A DNA stretch of 64,000 bases from Coemansia sp. RSA 487 (GCA_027577595.1 JANBRJ010000060.1:1-64000); one strand, 5' to 3'; positions 29,967-42,100 are shown, counted from the stretch's first letter. Notes: generated by a model from the sequence alone, not told the origin. Translations and numbers: made by a program.

Positions 29967-30659
29967 ATGAGCGAGCAAACAGCTACTTTGGAAGCCGTGA
30001 CAGCCACGACCATTCCGCTTCTCGACACAGCAGCAAGCGTGGCCGGACGTATCGCCGACTACGCAGCAAACCAGACACCAAGCAGCCTAGTAGAGGGGCT
30101 CAAGCTCCTCACGCCTAGCCTCAGCAACCCGGCGCATGTGCTTCTCCTAGGCGTTGCAGGATACTTTGGGTTCCGCATCGTCATGTCGGCAACAACGGCC
30201 AGCAAGCCCGAGCGGTTCTCGATGAGCAGCATCAGCAGCAAGAAGGTGCCAGCAAAGCGCGACTTTACGCCCCACGAGCTGGCCGAGTGCAATGGCAAGG
30301 ACGAGGACACGCCGCTGTACATTGGCGTCAAGGGCATTGTCTATGACGTGTCGCAGAGCCGTGGCTTCTACGGGCCTGGAGGACCATACTCTAACTTTTC
30401 GGGGCGGGATGCGTCCAGGGGTCTGGCACTCGCGTGCTTTGAAGAGAGCGTGCTGACTGGTCTCGATGACCCCATCGATAATCTGGAAGACCTGGACCAG
30501 GCTGAGCGGGATTCGCTGGACGAATGGGCAGAGTTCTTTGCTGGCAAGTACGTGCCTGTCGGAAGGCTGGTAGCGCCCAAGGCCGAGGAGAAGAAGTCAG
30601 AGAAGTCGAAGTCAGAGAAGTCAGAAGAGACAGAGACCAAGGCTGAGAAGGCCGAATAA
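29967..30659 (+). CDS. Membrane-anchored MAPR protein (Dap1/PGRMC1-like)
   Basis: 230 aa, intronless. Residues about 54-72 (NPAHVLLLGVAGYFGFRIV) form a single transmembrane segment. The cytochrome b5-like domain covers about 90-200: FTPHELAECNGKDEDTPLYI, IVYDVSQSRGFYGPGGPYSNF and SGRDASRGLALACF. GFYGPGGPY with GRDASRGLA is close to PGRMC1/Dap1, whose Tyr in this loop binds heme. The tail is a Lys/Glu/Ser run of KSEKS-like repeats. Family members support cytochrome P450 steps in sterol synthesis from the ER; this role is inferred. Compare the soluble relative at 4969. Confidence 0.9.
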   Translation: MSEQTATLEAVTATTIPLLDTAASVAGRIADYAANQTPSSLVEGLKLLTPSLSNPAHVLLLGVAGYFGFRIVMSATTASKPERFSMSSISSKKVPAKRDFTPHELAECNGKDEDTPLYIGVKGIVYDVSQSRGFYGPGGPYSNFSGRDASRGLALACFEESVLTGLDDPIDNLEDLDQAERDSLDEWAEFFAGKYVPVGRLVAPKAEEKKSEKSKSEKSEETETKAEKAE

Positions 30660-30888
30660 AAATAGTTTGCAATATTGGCCCTTTTTTAATTCAATGAAAA
30701 TAAAATCCAAAGTTTCACATGTGCTGGTTCCGATAGATAATCGCTGGAAGCATCGGCTCGCTCCATTCTGGCCCGTGTATGCCGAGACGACTGACTTTCA
30801 TGTAGCAAACGTCTTGTCTTGCTGCAAACAACCTCTTCTGACACTTTTCTCTTTAACTTATACTCGCTACTATCAAAAGTATCAAAAC

Positions 30889-31635
30889 ATGTTTGACGAC
30901 ACACGTGCCAGAATAAAGGCGGTGATTTTCGATATTGGCGGCGTCGTGGTGAAGTCGCCGTTCATAGCGATATCGCAGTACGAGCGGGAGCACGGGCTGC
31001 CCGCCAACTACATAAACGTAGCACTGTCGAAGCACGGCGCCGACGGGGCATTCCAGCGGTATGAGCGCGGCGAGATCAGCCACGAGCGCTTTATCGACCA
31101 GTGGACGGACGAACTCAACGATACCGAAGCAAACAACCGCGCGTACCGGCGGTACCTGGAGCGCCACAAGCTGGACGTCCGCATGGCGCTGCCGAAGAAG
31201 ACGCAGATCAACGGCGGCGTGGTGTTTGCACGCATGATGGACGTTGCAAAGACACCCAACGACTGCATTGTTGAGCTCATACGATGGCTCCGTCGCAACG
31301 GATACCGTGTGGCTGCTCTGACCAACAACTTCAAGAATGATGCCACGTCGGGAAAGATGCGCGACGACTTCTTTGCCACCTTGTTCGACGAGTTTGTTGA
31401 GTCCACGGTGGTTGGCCTCCGCAAGCCCGACCCAAGGTTCTACATCCACGCATGCAACAAGCTTGAGGTCCGGCCTTCAGAGGTTGTGTTCCTCGACGAT
31501 ATCGGCGCCAACTTGCGCGCCGCCGATGCGCTGGGCATGACAGCGGTGGGCGTCAGCATCGGAAGGGAGGACGAGGCTGTCCAAGCCGTCAAGAAGCTTG
31601 TGCGCACTCAGGGATGCTATGTTCCAAAGATCTGA
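30889..31635 (+). CDS. HAD-superfamily hydrolase (ACAD10/epoxide-hydrolase N-domain type)
   Basis: 248 aa from the ATG at 30889; upstream in-frame codons are an AT-rich leader. Motif I is VIFDIGGVVVK, in which the nucleophile Asp is kept but the second Asp of DxD is Gly, as in the ACAD10 and soluble epoxide hydrolase N-terminal group. Motif II is LTNNFK, motif III RKPDPRFY, motif IV VFLDDIGANLRAA. A helical cap with RYERGEISHERFIDQW lies between I and II. Without the second Asp, phosphatase activity by the standard mechanism is uncertain. Likely cytosolic; substrate unknown. Confidence 0.82.
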   Translation: MFDDTRARIKAVIFDIGGVVVKSPFIAISQYEREHGLPANYINVALSKHGADGAFQRYERGEISHERFIDQWTDELNDTEANNRAYRRYLERHKLDVRMALPKKTQINGGVVFARMMDVAKTPNDCIVELIRWLRRNGYRVAALTNNFKNDATSGKMRDDFFATLFDEFVESTVVGLRKPDPRFYIHACNKLEVRPSEVVFLDDIGANLRAADALGMTAVGVSIGREDEAVQAVKKLVRTQGCYVPKI

Positions 31636-31867
31636 CCCCGCCTTGATCCGGCTACATCCTGATCACAGCGAAAGCGTGATCCTTTTATAACCCAAGAGGA
31701 AATCTAACAGGTCAAACCTATTTCAGCTTTTTCTTTTACAATTTCAATTTTGAATCTTGCTTTCCTAAATCAATCCCTTTTCTCTATACTTATCATTTGT
31801 TGTTGTTGTTGTCGTCGCTTATCAGCTGCCTTTTTTCTTGAAAACACTGGACAAATCTAAAAATAAA

Positions 31868-33256
31868 ATGTTCAGAACTGGCTTTTCGCGTCTTACAGCA
31901 CACTTCCAACCAGCAGGCCAAGCAGCGTTTGCCAGGTCCGTCCGTAACAAATCGAGGCTTTCCAGGCCAGTTCATAGTAAAACAAAGTTTGCCAGGCCAG
32001 CCCGTGGAAAATCAAAGGATGAGGAGGATCCGCTTTCCCTTGTGACTGGCATAACCTGGTCAGTTGGAATTGCAGCGGTCTTTGGGTTCGGCTTGCTGTA
32101 TGGAATGGATTCGAGCTCCGGGCTACACAAGTACGTGATCACTCCAGTTCTGCGTCTCCTAGATCCCGAAGACGCACACAATCTGGTGATCACTGTTCTC
32201 AGATATGGGCTTGGTCCTATGGATGACAAACCCGACGACTCCTTGCTTGAGGTCAGCCTGTGGGGCAAGAAGATGTCGAATCCCGTGGGCTTGGCCGCCG
32301 GCTTTGACAAGAACGGCAAGGCGATCGATGGGCTCTTCAGCCTTGGCTTTGGACTCGTCGAGGTCGGCAGCATCACGCCTGTTGCGCAGGAAGGAAACCC
32401 AAAGAAAAGGCTGTTCCGTATCGACGAAAGCGGCGCTGTCATCAACCGCATGGGTATGAACAACGAGGGCGTGGAAGTATGCAGCGATCGGATCCGCTCG
32501 AGGTTCTGGCGGATGGCTACTGTGCAGAGCAAACAGATGGGCGTGACAGTGGCATCGCTTTCCAACGCAATGAACAAATCCGCGATCAACAGACGTCTCT
32601 TGGGCGTGAACTTGGGCAAGAACAAGTCCTCGTCTGCTGATTCTTACGACGACTATGTGCTTGGCCTAAAGAGCATTGGCCCATATGCCGACTATGTTGT
32701 TGTCAACGTCAGCTGCCCTAACGTCAAAAACATTGCCGCCAGTTCCGATATTGGCGTTCTCGAATCGACTATTGCAGCCGTGGTGAAGGAGCGCAACAGT
32801 ATGCCAAACTACCGCCCGCCAGTCGTTCTGAAGATCGGCCCAGATAACAGCGCCGACCAGCTTAAACTAATTGCACAGCTGGCACTTGATTACAATGTTG
32901 ATGGCATAATCACAACAAACACAACAAGCTCGCGCCCAAGCAGCATAGTCAACTCCTCGGATATTGCTAAAGAAGAGGGAGGATTGAGCGGCAAACCGTT
33001 GCGCGATATAGCTCTAGCAACCACTCGCGATATGTATAAGCTGACCAAAGGTAGAATCCCAATTATCGGATGTGGTGGAATCAGCTCCGCCGAGGATGCG
33101 CTGGAGTTCGGCAAAGCTGGTGCCACGGCTGTACAGATTTATTCAAGCATGATATACGATGGCCCAGGCAAAGCTCGCGAGATCAAGGACGGCCTTGTTA
33201 GCTTGCTCAAGGGCCGTAAATGGACAGATATTGTTGGCGAGGACGCAAGAGAATAG
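31868..33256 (+). CDS. Dihydroorotate dehydrogenase, class 2, mitochondrial
   Basis: 462 aa from the ATG at 31868. N terminus: basic presequence, then one transmembrane helix (about 63-81, SVGIAAVFGFGLLYGM). The catalytic barrel begins with YVITPVLRLLDPEDAHNL, the quinone-tunnel helices of class 2 enzymes. NPVGLAAGFDKNG and GFGLVEVGSITP follow, then NVSCPNVKN with the class 2 catalytic Ser. GCGGISSAEDALEFGKAGA binds the FMN phosphate. It oxidises dihydroorotate to orotate on the outer face of the inner membrane, passing electrons to ubiquinone. Budding yeast has only the cytosolic class 1A enzyme, so pyrimidine synthesis here depends on respiration. The presequence holds a triplicated 10-residue unit. 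Confidence 0.95.
   Translation: MFRTGFSRLTAHFQPAGQAAFARSVRNKSRLSRPVHSKTKFARPARGKSKDEEDPLSLVTGITWSVGIAAVFGFGLLYGMDSSSGLHKYVITPVLRLLDPEDAHNLVITVLRYGLGPMDDKPDDSLLEVSLWGKKMSNPVGLAAGFDKNGKAIDGLFSLGFGLVEVGSITPVAQEGNPKKRLFRIDESGAVINRMGMNNEGVEVCSDRIRSRFWRMATVQSKQMGVTVASLSNAMNKSAINRRLLGVNLGKNKSSSADSYDDYVLGLKSIGPYADYVVVNVSCPNVKNIAASSDIGVLESTIAAVVKERNSMPNYRPPVVLKIGPDNSADQLKLIAQLALDYNVDGIITTNTTSSRPSSIVNSSDIAKEEGGLSGKPLRDIALATTRDMYKLTKGRIPIIGCGGISSAEDALEFGKAGATAVQIYSSMIYDGPGKAREIKDGLVSLLKGRKWTDIVGEDARE
31928..32017 (+). repeat. Three tandem 30-base units in the DHODH presequence
   Basis: Units 31928-31957, 31958-31987 and 31988-32017 align without gaps and encode FARSVRNKSR, LSRPVHSKTK and FARPARGKSK. 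Each adds Arg and Lys without acids, as in mitochondrial targeting peptides. Confidence 0.85.
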
Positions 33257-33613
33257 TTTAGCAGATCATTTTTAATACAAGCGCTCCCTTCAGTTTTCCT
33301 TCTATTAATCATGCTATTCCTCCTGCCTCAAATGTATTGAAAAATGTTTCAAAGCTATTTTTGTGTGTGGTATTAATGTATGTATATGATATACATCTGA
33401 ATGGATGTGAATGTCATAATATGTAATCAGCACATATTGTATATTCTATCTATTATATATATATATGCTGTATCTACAACTGGGATTCAGAGGCACTGAC
33501 CGTATGAAACCTGGGAGTGTTTCCTTGAGATGTCATATATTTGTTGCGCATCATTGATACCATCTGTAGCAGTGGACGTAGATAGGCTTGTTGCGGGTCT
33601 AATTTCTACAGGG
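33257..33613. other. Intergenic, DHODH 3' end to FAS2 relic
   Basis: AT-rich with a TATATA run near 33455-33467. No gene supported. Confidence 0.4.
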
Positions 33614-34776
33614 TGAAGCGCAGCAAGATACGGGATCCCGGACTATGTGATTAAGCAAGTGGATGATACCACGCTGTACATGCTGGTTGCAGTAGTCGAG
33701 GCTCTTTTGCGTGCAGGTATCACCGATCCTTACGAGCTCTACAAGTACTTCCATGTCTCCGAGGTCGGCAACAGCATCGGCTCTGCGTTTGGCGGATTGA
33801 ATGCGCTTCAAAGTATGTTCAGGCTGAGAAGCCTCGAAAAGAACATGCAAAGCGATATCCTGGAAGAAACATTCATTTCGGCAATCCAAGCTTGGCTCAA
33901 CATGCTCCTTATGTCAAGCACAGGTTCCGTGAATCCTGTTGTCGGCGCTTGTGCAACTAGACTGCTTTCCATCGATGTTGCACAGGAGATAAACAGCCAT
34001 TTTGGGGTTTGTAAGCCTGCTCCACGTAGTCTGGACATTGGATACCGTCGTCGCATGATTCAGATGCATCTGACCACGCTCGATGGCTGAAGACAATCAG
34101 AGATCGAAGCTGTAGATGAGCCTGGCAAACACAAGCAGCATGCTTTGGCACATATTGAACGCGACTACCAGAGACAGAAAGCGAGCACCCAAGACACGTG
34201 GGGCAACGAGCTTTGGAAGAATAATGCCTACATTTTACCTGTGCGTAGCAGCTTTGCGGTGTGGGAACTTTCTGTTGACGACATTGGCGTTGCTTCTTTT
34301 CATGGCACATCAACAGCTGCAAACGACAAGAACGAATCTAGTATGCTCAACACGCAGTTCAAACATCTTGGACGCACTTCTGGCCATGCAGTACCAGTTG
34401 TGTGTCAGAAATGGCTTCCAGGCATTCAAAGGCTGGAGCCGCAATGTTTATGCTAAATGGAGTGTTACAAAGCCTGCGCACAGGCATAGTTCCAGGAAAC
34501 TGCAATGCTGATAATGTCGACGACGAATTCAAGAACAACAAATATGCGCTTTATCTATCCAGAACCATTCAAACGGCCGGAATCAAGGCTGCGATGCTCT
34601 CGTCGTTTGGATTTGGACAGGTCGGTGGCGAAATATTGGTTGTTCATCCGGACTACTTGTTTGCGACGCTGCAGCGCGAACAGTTGGAGGAATACAACAA
34701 TAAGCTGTCAAAGAGAAATCTGAAAGCAAACCGCTACTGGCAAGACACTCTGGCTGGAAGCTATACGTTTGTTTAG
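33614..34776 (+). pseudogene. Decayed fragment of fungal fatty acid synthase alpha subunit (ketosynthase region)
   Basis: The + strand encodes parts of the FAS2 ketoacyl synthase in order but broken. GIPDYVIKQVDDTTLYMLV begins at about 33632, then ELYKYFHVSEVGNSIGS and VGACATRLLSIDV (active-site Cys region) up to about 33985. After this about a hundred or more residues of the usual domain are missing, and sequence resumes at DIGYRRRMIQMHL. A stop at 34088 follows. VDDIGVASFHGTST (catalytic His) and ANDKNES come next; a frameshift near 34430 precedes KAGAAMFMLNGVLQS, and the relic ends with SSFGFGQVGGEILVVHPDYL. Another frame change lies near 33620. The rest of the 1800-residue subunit is absent, so this is a truncated duplicate. 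A functional FAS2 must be elsewhere. Confidence 0.9.
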
Positions 34777-36144
34777 GTAAAAAGAAAGCCACCATTCTCG
34801 CAAGAGCAAGAAGAGCAAGTTTATCTCAATCCAGCAGCCCATGCACAATTCAAGAACATCACAAACGGGATTTCCTTTTAGGGATACCAGTGTCGAGATT
34901 AGTGTTTTGACTTTACATTTTCTGTTTAAAACATCTTTAGCTATTTATTTTGGCTCTTTCCATTATCTGCAATTTCTGACGTATATCTACGCTTTCCTTG
35001 TTGTAACGACCTAGAAAAGAAATCGTGCTATTTTGGAGGACCGGCATTAACAAGCTTTGTTACAATGAGTGTATTTTTTATCTTAAATGGAAAACTCTTT
35101 TGTAGATTAATCAACCAAACGCAAAACGGTTCGCTTTATAATAGACAAGCAAAAGCCTTGTACAATGGCCATCACCATCCGCTTTGCTGAATGTATTTTA
35201 TGCTAAGGCTAAAGACACTCATTGTGTTATGTATGCGGCATTCGAGGCAATGCATTATGTTGCGCCTGTGGCACATGTCAGGCAAAAGTTAACCTGGTTC
35301 ATCATTTCCTTTGACCTGGTTCCGTTTTGAAGTTGGCAATGCCACAACACAGCAAATATCCAAAGACACAAGTTGATTGGTCCACCTGGCATAATAACAT
35401 ATATGAATGACGATCCAGTGCACAATGACGAGTGAACTCTAGGATTCGCCCCACAGTCAATCCATTGTTAGGAGGCAATCCAGCTTTCCCGCAGCACCAG
35501 TATGTTTCTGCATGCGGCTCAGACTGGCAGTCTTTTACGCTTGTTGTGAGCTCTTAAAAGCAGTTCAACGCTCGGTTCTGGTCTGGCAAAACAGACTTGT
35601 TCTGTTTTGTTTGCAGTGTGAATCCAGGACATGAAAAAAGTATACGCTCTTGTGATAAAAGAGTAGCAGAGCCAGCCTTTTCTAGGTTTTTACATTTTTC
35701 CGCTTCGTTTGCCTGGGCGTTGTGTCCAGAATGCTGTGCATAATTATACTTGTTCCAACTTTTTTCACTCCTGTATCACAAAGACGTTTCAGAAGCGTCT
35801 TTCCTGCTTTCTTGCTTTCCTTTTCACCTTCATACATCTTGTTTTTTTTGTATATATAAACTATTATTGTGTCTGCTGGACACACCAGTGTCTGTTTTTT
35901 TGTATTATATGCTCTTCTTATTTTACTGCGCACACTCAACAGCAAACGAACAGCCAAAACCTGGCAAGTCCTTCGCTATTTCATAACATACACTTGCTAG
36001 ACTGACGTTTTTCTACCACCACTACTACTAGCGTGTTTCACAGCCTTCCTTGCTGTCTATTCTGATCAGCGGCGACTGGACCGAAAGCCTAGAGTACAAG
36101 CAGGGAGGCACTTGGCTGATCGCAGCACCCTATTGCACAAAGCC
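34777..36144. other. Long intergenic region upstream of the chitin-synthase-like gene
   Basis: 1.37 kb, AT-rich, no supportable ORF or RNA. Its right third, with CT-rich runs, probably holds the promoter and leader of the next gene. Confidence 0.45.
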
Positions 36145-39100
36145 ATGTCTGTGTCGGGCTTTTCAGACTCATTCACACCAGAGGACAGCGCAAGCACAAC
36201 TACATCGTCTTCTACCGACACAGATAGAACACCTCAGTTCACACAGCAGCACCACGAGTATAGCAACAGTAACAGCGATGCACAGACATCTTCAGCAAGC
36301 ACTAACAACAGGAACATTGAACCACATGATGGTAAGTGGAGCAGTATTGTTTTTTTGCCTCATCTTTACAGACTTGGCGTGCCAGCCATTAAGCCAAAAG
36401 TCAAAGCGTTTGTCCCATTCGCACCATTTTTTCTTGGTGTCGATTCCGCCCAGCCTTTGCCTGCTTTCGCACCGTTGGTCCCTTTTGCGGAATCGCGACC
36501 CACTTTTGATATTGGAGAGCCAAAGCGTATTGGCCATGGTATGCGGAATAGTGCTTGTTTTGTCTCTTGACCAAAGAGTGCTAGCCGCTGATGTCTGGGG
36601 ATGATGCCGAGGAGATAGGGCAAGTGCGGGGAGGGAAAATAGAGTTGAAAAGACCCTTACGAGCTTATTCCGGGATTACTGCTCAAACATACCCCTTTCT
36701 CTCACGCACATCGCACCCGCCTTTGATGCACAGATCATGCCGCACATATCCGCACAAGCGTCAGCGGATACAGAGAATACACGATAATACCACGCCAAAC
36801 AACCAAAATTCTATGGGTTTTGCTGCTACAGCTGCAACCCTCCACCTTCTTGCTGTTTGTTGTTGCAGACTCTGTGTCTCTATTCTCCACACACTGCATT
36901 CTAATTGCCAGCCGCAAGCCCGGGTAAAAGTGTGGAGAAGTCTTGTTATTTTTAGCCCACTCCCTTGTTGCTCTTGGCTTTACGCCTTGCATTTCGTTGC
37001 CCGTCAGGCGTTGTCTGCGCATTTCATTATCCCAGGAAAAGGGATGCTTGCACTCTTGACACAAATCCACCCTATTGCTTTTGTTTTGCGTAGATAACCT
37101 TTATCATGGGTTCAGTCGCTGTATTATTTCATCTTGTTTGTCTTTTTTTGTTTTATGCCAAGTGCGCACACCTATTTAGTCTATTACTAATCGTTATATA
37201 TATATATTTATTTATTCGACTGTTTATTGCCTTGCTTGTTAGAAGAGGCAAGAGTTGATATAGAACAGGCACACGCACCGCCCTCACGCAGCGCGGATGC
37301 TCTTCCACTTGCCTCTGACAGCAGAAACACAAACACCCAGCCTAAGACTACCAGGCACGTTGCATCCAGCTCTCAGCTAAGGCAGCGGCAGCCTGGAGCC
37401 ATTCCCTCTTTGGTGATCTCAATACCACGTCCAGTGCGACGTAAAACGACCTTTGGGTCACTAGCAATGACAGCAGCAACGCCAAAATCCTTATTCACAA
37501 ACGATGCATTGCCACTAACGCAGCTGGAGGAACGCGTGTTTCAAAAGGAACCCATTGAAAGAAGAGGCATGGAATACAGCGTGCTCAACGACGACAATGT
37601 GCTTAAAATGTGTGACGACGACGTGGAGCAAGCGGCTCTGGCCGATGCGGCAGCAGCAGACACGGCGAACACAGCGACGGCTCCTCATGGCTTGGCAGCC
37701 CACGGATGGCGCATCGACAACGTTATAGACAAATATGGAAACCGCATAGCATCCGGCTCAAAGCGCTTGGCACGCATGGTCGTCCAGCGCAAAGCGCCCG
37801 GAAGCAGCGAGGCATCGTCTCAGCCGTACCAATCTGGATCAACGTCGCAAGTAGCAGCAACACTACCTACCCGGAACCCACTCCATGTGCTCCAGAATAA
37901 GCACAGCGTAAATGGCAGTCCTTCTATGGCTTTGGGTGCACATTCTGCGCACTTGCTGTCGCCTAAAGCTGGATACGTCAAGCTGGCTGCCACCGACACT
38001 GCCGTTACATCAACCACACCCACTTCTCCAACAGACAGAATATACTCACAAGGTCCCTTGAATAGAACAGGCTCTATCTCCAAGAAGAGGACATCCGACC
38101 GGGCAGAGCCATACACGCGCGGCCGTGCTCGTCGGAAACAGGGGTCGTCGCTCGATAGTGCGACGGCGTTTATATCATCGCAGACATACGGCACACCCCA
38201 AAGAGGAGGAGGCGGTGGTGGCGACAGAGCTTATGACGACATAATCAGCACCAGCCACGGTGATGGTGGCGGTAACTCGATCGCTGCTGCAGGCGTCCTC
38301 CGCCTGCCCAAAAGCGCCGAATCGGGGTCCTTTGAGCTTGAGAACTTCTCGGCTGGAGATAGCACATCGACAATCCTCCAGCAAAGAGAGCGTGCAGGAA
38401 GCGAGGGCTCGGCCAACACTCGGCGATGGTGGCAGTCGATTTTCCGCAAATCACATACACGCGCCCCGCCCACTTCCGTGACATCGCAGGAACAGCAGCA
38501 GGGCCCCGTGCCTTTAATGGAAAACTTGCAGAAAATGACATCTACTGGTACTGGATATGCCGCAGCTGCAGCCACTGCACACAGCCCACGAATCCCATTT
38601 GCAGGTAGAATTGGTGGTGGAAGCAACAGCCGACAAACTTTAGATCACCAGCAGCATCATCGGGACTCGCCCCGCCCAGCAGCCGGCCATTATCGTCGGA
38701 TCAAGGACGGTAGCAGCAGCACAGCAGACACCAACAACATCATCGCTAATACCCATGGCAAAAACCAAGCCGCGATATCCGACACCATAGTCGACATCGA
38801 GAGCAAGGAACCTGGCACAGCAAAGAGGACTGGTCCGTTTAGCAATGCTGTGCACAAGTTCTGGGCGAAAGCCACGGAGTTTGTGATGCCTGGTGGCTAC
38901 AACCGCTTTGGAGCGCGTGATGAGAGCTCTTATACAGAGTGGATCGGCTTTCTGATTGCCTTCGCGTTGGCAAGCGTCGCCTTCATCATGTGGGGCACAC
39001 TTGTCCCAAAGGCGCTTTGCAGCACGGACCAGACTTTCACGATTGATGACGTCCAGAGCCGCCGGTTTGTTGCGGCTAACGGGATAGTGTCTGACTTTTT

Positions 39101-42100
39101 GCTATCCCAGAACCCCTTTGGTCACACAATGCGTGGCTATGTGGGCTACGACATATCGTCTGTGTTTCCGATGCTGGGACAGTTGTCTCCCGATACTCGC
39201 AGCACTCTGAGCAGCACTGTGGCGTCCATGCTGGAAAAGTGCATTTCGGACGAAGACACAGTGGCAAATTTTATGGAGTTGTGGATGAGTAACAGCACCC
39301 TATACCGTGGTCCTCTTGAGGATTTCCCTGAGCTGTGTCCGTTTCCACAGTCGCCTCAGTCAAGCGGCGCCAGGTGCATGGTTTCCAGCTGGTCCCAGTT
39401 TGAGTCAAGCAAGGTTGGCATGCTCAAGATCAACGGGTCGGAGATAAATCAGCGCCATGCCTCACCAGCGACGTCATGGGTGATAATAGATGACATGGTA
39501 TACGATGTGTCCCTATATGTGCAGTATGCCACAGATCCCATCGTCCACAACGGCACAGTCGACAGCAGCCGCCAGCTGCGCAACGACTCGATGTTTTTGC
39601 CCAAGCCACTGACACAGCTGTTTATCGACAAGCCTGGCACGGATATTACCAAGGACTTTCGTGACCTCGATATCGATACGGTGCTGTACCAGCAGTGCAT
39701 GGACAACTTGTTTTTCCGTGGCACAACTCAGGCCACAAAGACGCCGTTTGCCTGTGCTAATACCAACATTGTGGCATGGGTTACGTTTGGATTGTACTTT
39801 TTGGTTCTGTTCTCGCGCATGGTGATTGCAGAGATATATGGACGAGTGCGTACGCGCAAAGCAGTCCTTGCAATGAACACATACGAGGGCAAGCTTGCGG
39901 CGGCGGACGCATCGAACATCGGTAACATCAGATCCAGCGATTCGGCTGTAGACGCCCGTAGCAACAGCAATGCCCAGGATGTTAGAGACAGCGGCAGCAA
40001 TATATCTGTCAGACCTGATGATGGACAGCAGCAGTACAGAGCAAATGACCCGAATGCTGATGCAGAGAGCAGCAAAGAAAGCCAGCCCATGCCGCATAAC
40101 GGCGATGAAAAGCCTATGCGCAATGGCCTGTCCTTTTCGCCAAGCGTGATGCATACTCCTAGCGAGCGACACCTTGAAGCTGGGGTTTCTGGTGGTACTG
40201 GCGATGGTCACGGCATTGCAAAGTGTTTGATTGTTGTTCCGTGCTTCCAAGAGTCGCTTGAGACGCTGACCCGCACCCTGCAAGGGATTGCGCGTTCGAT
40301 CCATGCCGACTCGCACAAGATACTCTGGGTTATCAACGACGGTGACTCTGAGACGCTCAGCAACATTATGCAAATATTGGCGCACAGTGGGCACGTAAGC
40401 GACCCGAAATTCTATGGTGCCTATGGCGTGGATGTTGGCGGCGTGTATGGCTCTGCGCGCGTGTATTCGGGGTTTTACGAGTGCGGCAGGCACCGAATTC
40501 CGTATATTGTCACGGCCAAGGACATATACCAGGGGAGGGTCGATACGCTGATGATGATGCTCAACTTTTTCCGCAGCATGCGGCAGCTGCAGCAGCAGCG
40601 TGTTGGCGACGAGGCAAATGAAGCAGACCAGCACCAGCTAGAACCACAGTCTGGGAGCCAGACGATTTTCTTGGAAGAGGAAGTCGAGGCGTGCCTGACG
40701 GCGCTAGGCCATCCACCGGCAACGGTCGACTATTGCATGATGATCGACGGAGGTGTGCAGGTCGACCCGCTGGCGCTCACACAATTTGTTGCTCGCATGG
40801 ACAGAAACAGTGGCATCATTGCTCTGTCTGGATCGCTGTATCCGGTGGGCCAGCCAACGACACTGCTACATGTCTTGCAGTTTTTCGAGTTCTATTTGCG
40901 TCATTTTGTGTCGCCGATCTGCGAGAGCTTGAGCCATGTCACATGCCCGCTCAACCAGCTATTCACAATATACCGCGTGAACCTGGCGTCGGGTGAGCCC
41001 TGCCTGGGCGACGATGAGCTAGTTGCGAGCATGGATTCGCTGATGAAGAGCTCTGTGCGCTATCGCCACCGCACGTGGCCTGGCAACGACTGTTTGCTTG
41101 TTCCACGGATGACGCGGCGGTTCCTGCAGTATCACTGGTCGTTCGAGCCTAATGCCCGCGCCGAATTTGAGTTTGTTGCAAACAAAATGGTTGCATTCGA
41201 CCCATACGAGCGCCAGTGGTTCCGAACACGTCTGGTTACCCTTATCGACATTGCGCGCGGGGGCCTGCGTAAGCGCACTTGGCCTATTATGTTTGCACAC
41301 CTCATCTTTCCGTTTGTTGCACCAGCCGCGACATGCATGTTGTACCTCGAGATTGTAATTTCGCTGTTCGGTGACAACCCGGCTATTGTGGTGTCGGAGC
41401 TGACTGCTGGCTTTGTTGCGGCAACATTGTTGCTGTTTTTAGTGTGTGGCAAATGGCGGCTGGCGATATACTTCACTGTGTATAGTGTCATTGCACTGCC
41501 ATTCTACCATGTTTGGATACCGGTGACTTCCTTCTTTTCGATGAACCGCATATGGTATCCCCCCGAGCAGCTTGAGGCACAGGCAGTTGCTGCCGAGGCG
41601 CAGATACAGCCTCCAGAGAACTTTGAGGCCATGAAAGACAGCTATATGCGGCGATTCAGTTCGGCAAGAGGCAACAGCCACAAGCGCAACAACAGCTCGC
41701 AGAGCAGCACAGGCGTCGGCACGAACTCTCGCCAGAAGCAGCGCCCCACACCAGCAAACTACGCAGACAGACCTGGAATGGAGGACCACGACGGCTCATC
41801 GGACTCCGAGCCCGAGCTCGTAGAATACCCACACGACCCACTGGGAAGGAGTTACCGGGCGTATGAAGGTACTGAGAACGGTTTGGGGCTTAGCATGGTT
41901 AGTCCTAAGCAGCAGGAGGCGCCACCGATGCAGCCAATCAACCTGGCTAACGTCGTTGTTAGTGATGCGCTGATGGCCGAGACTCAGACGGTTCTTCAAA
42001 GAGTCTTACGCGACTACCCCCAGGGCATTGAGCCAGAATCAACAGAGTTCTACGTGGTCTGCGAACGCGTGCTAAAGGCGCTTATTCTGGCATATCCCAG

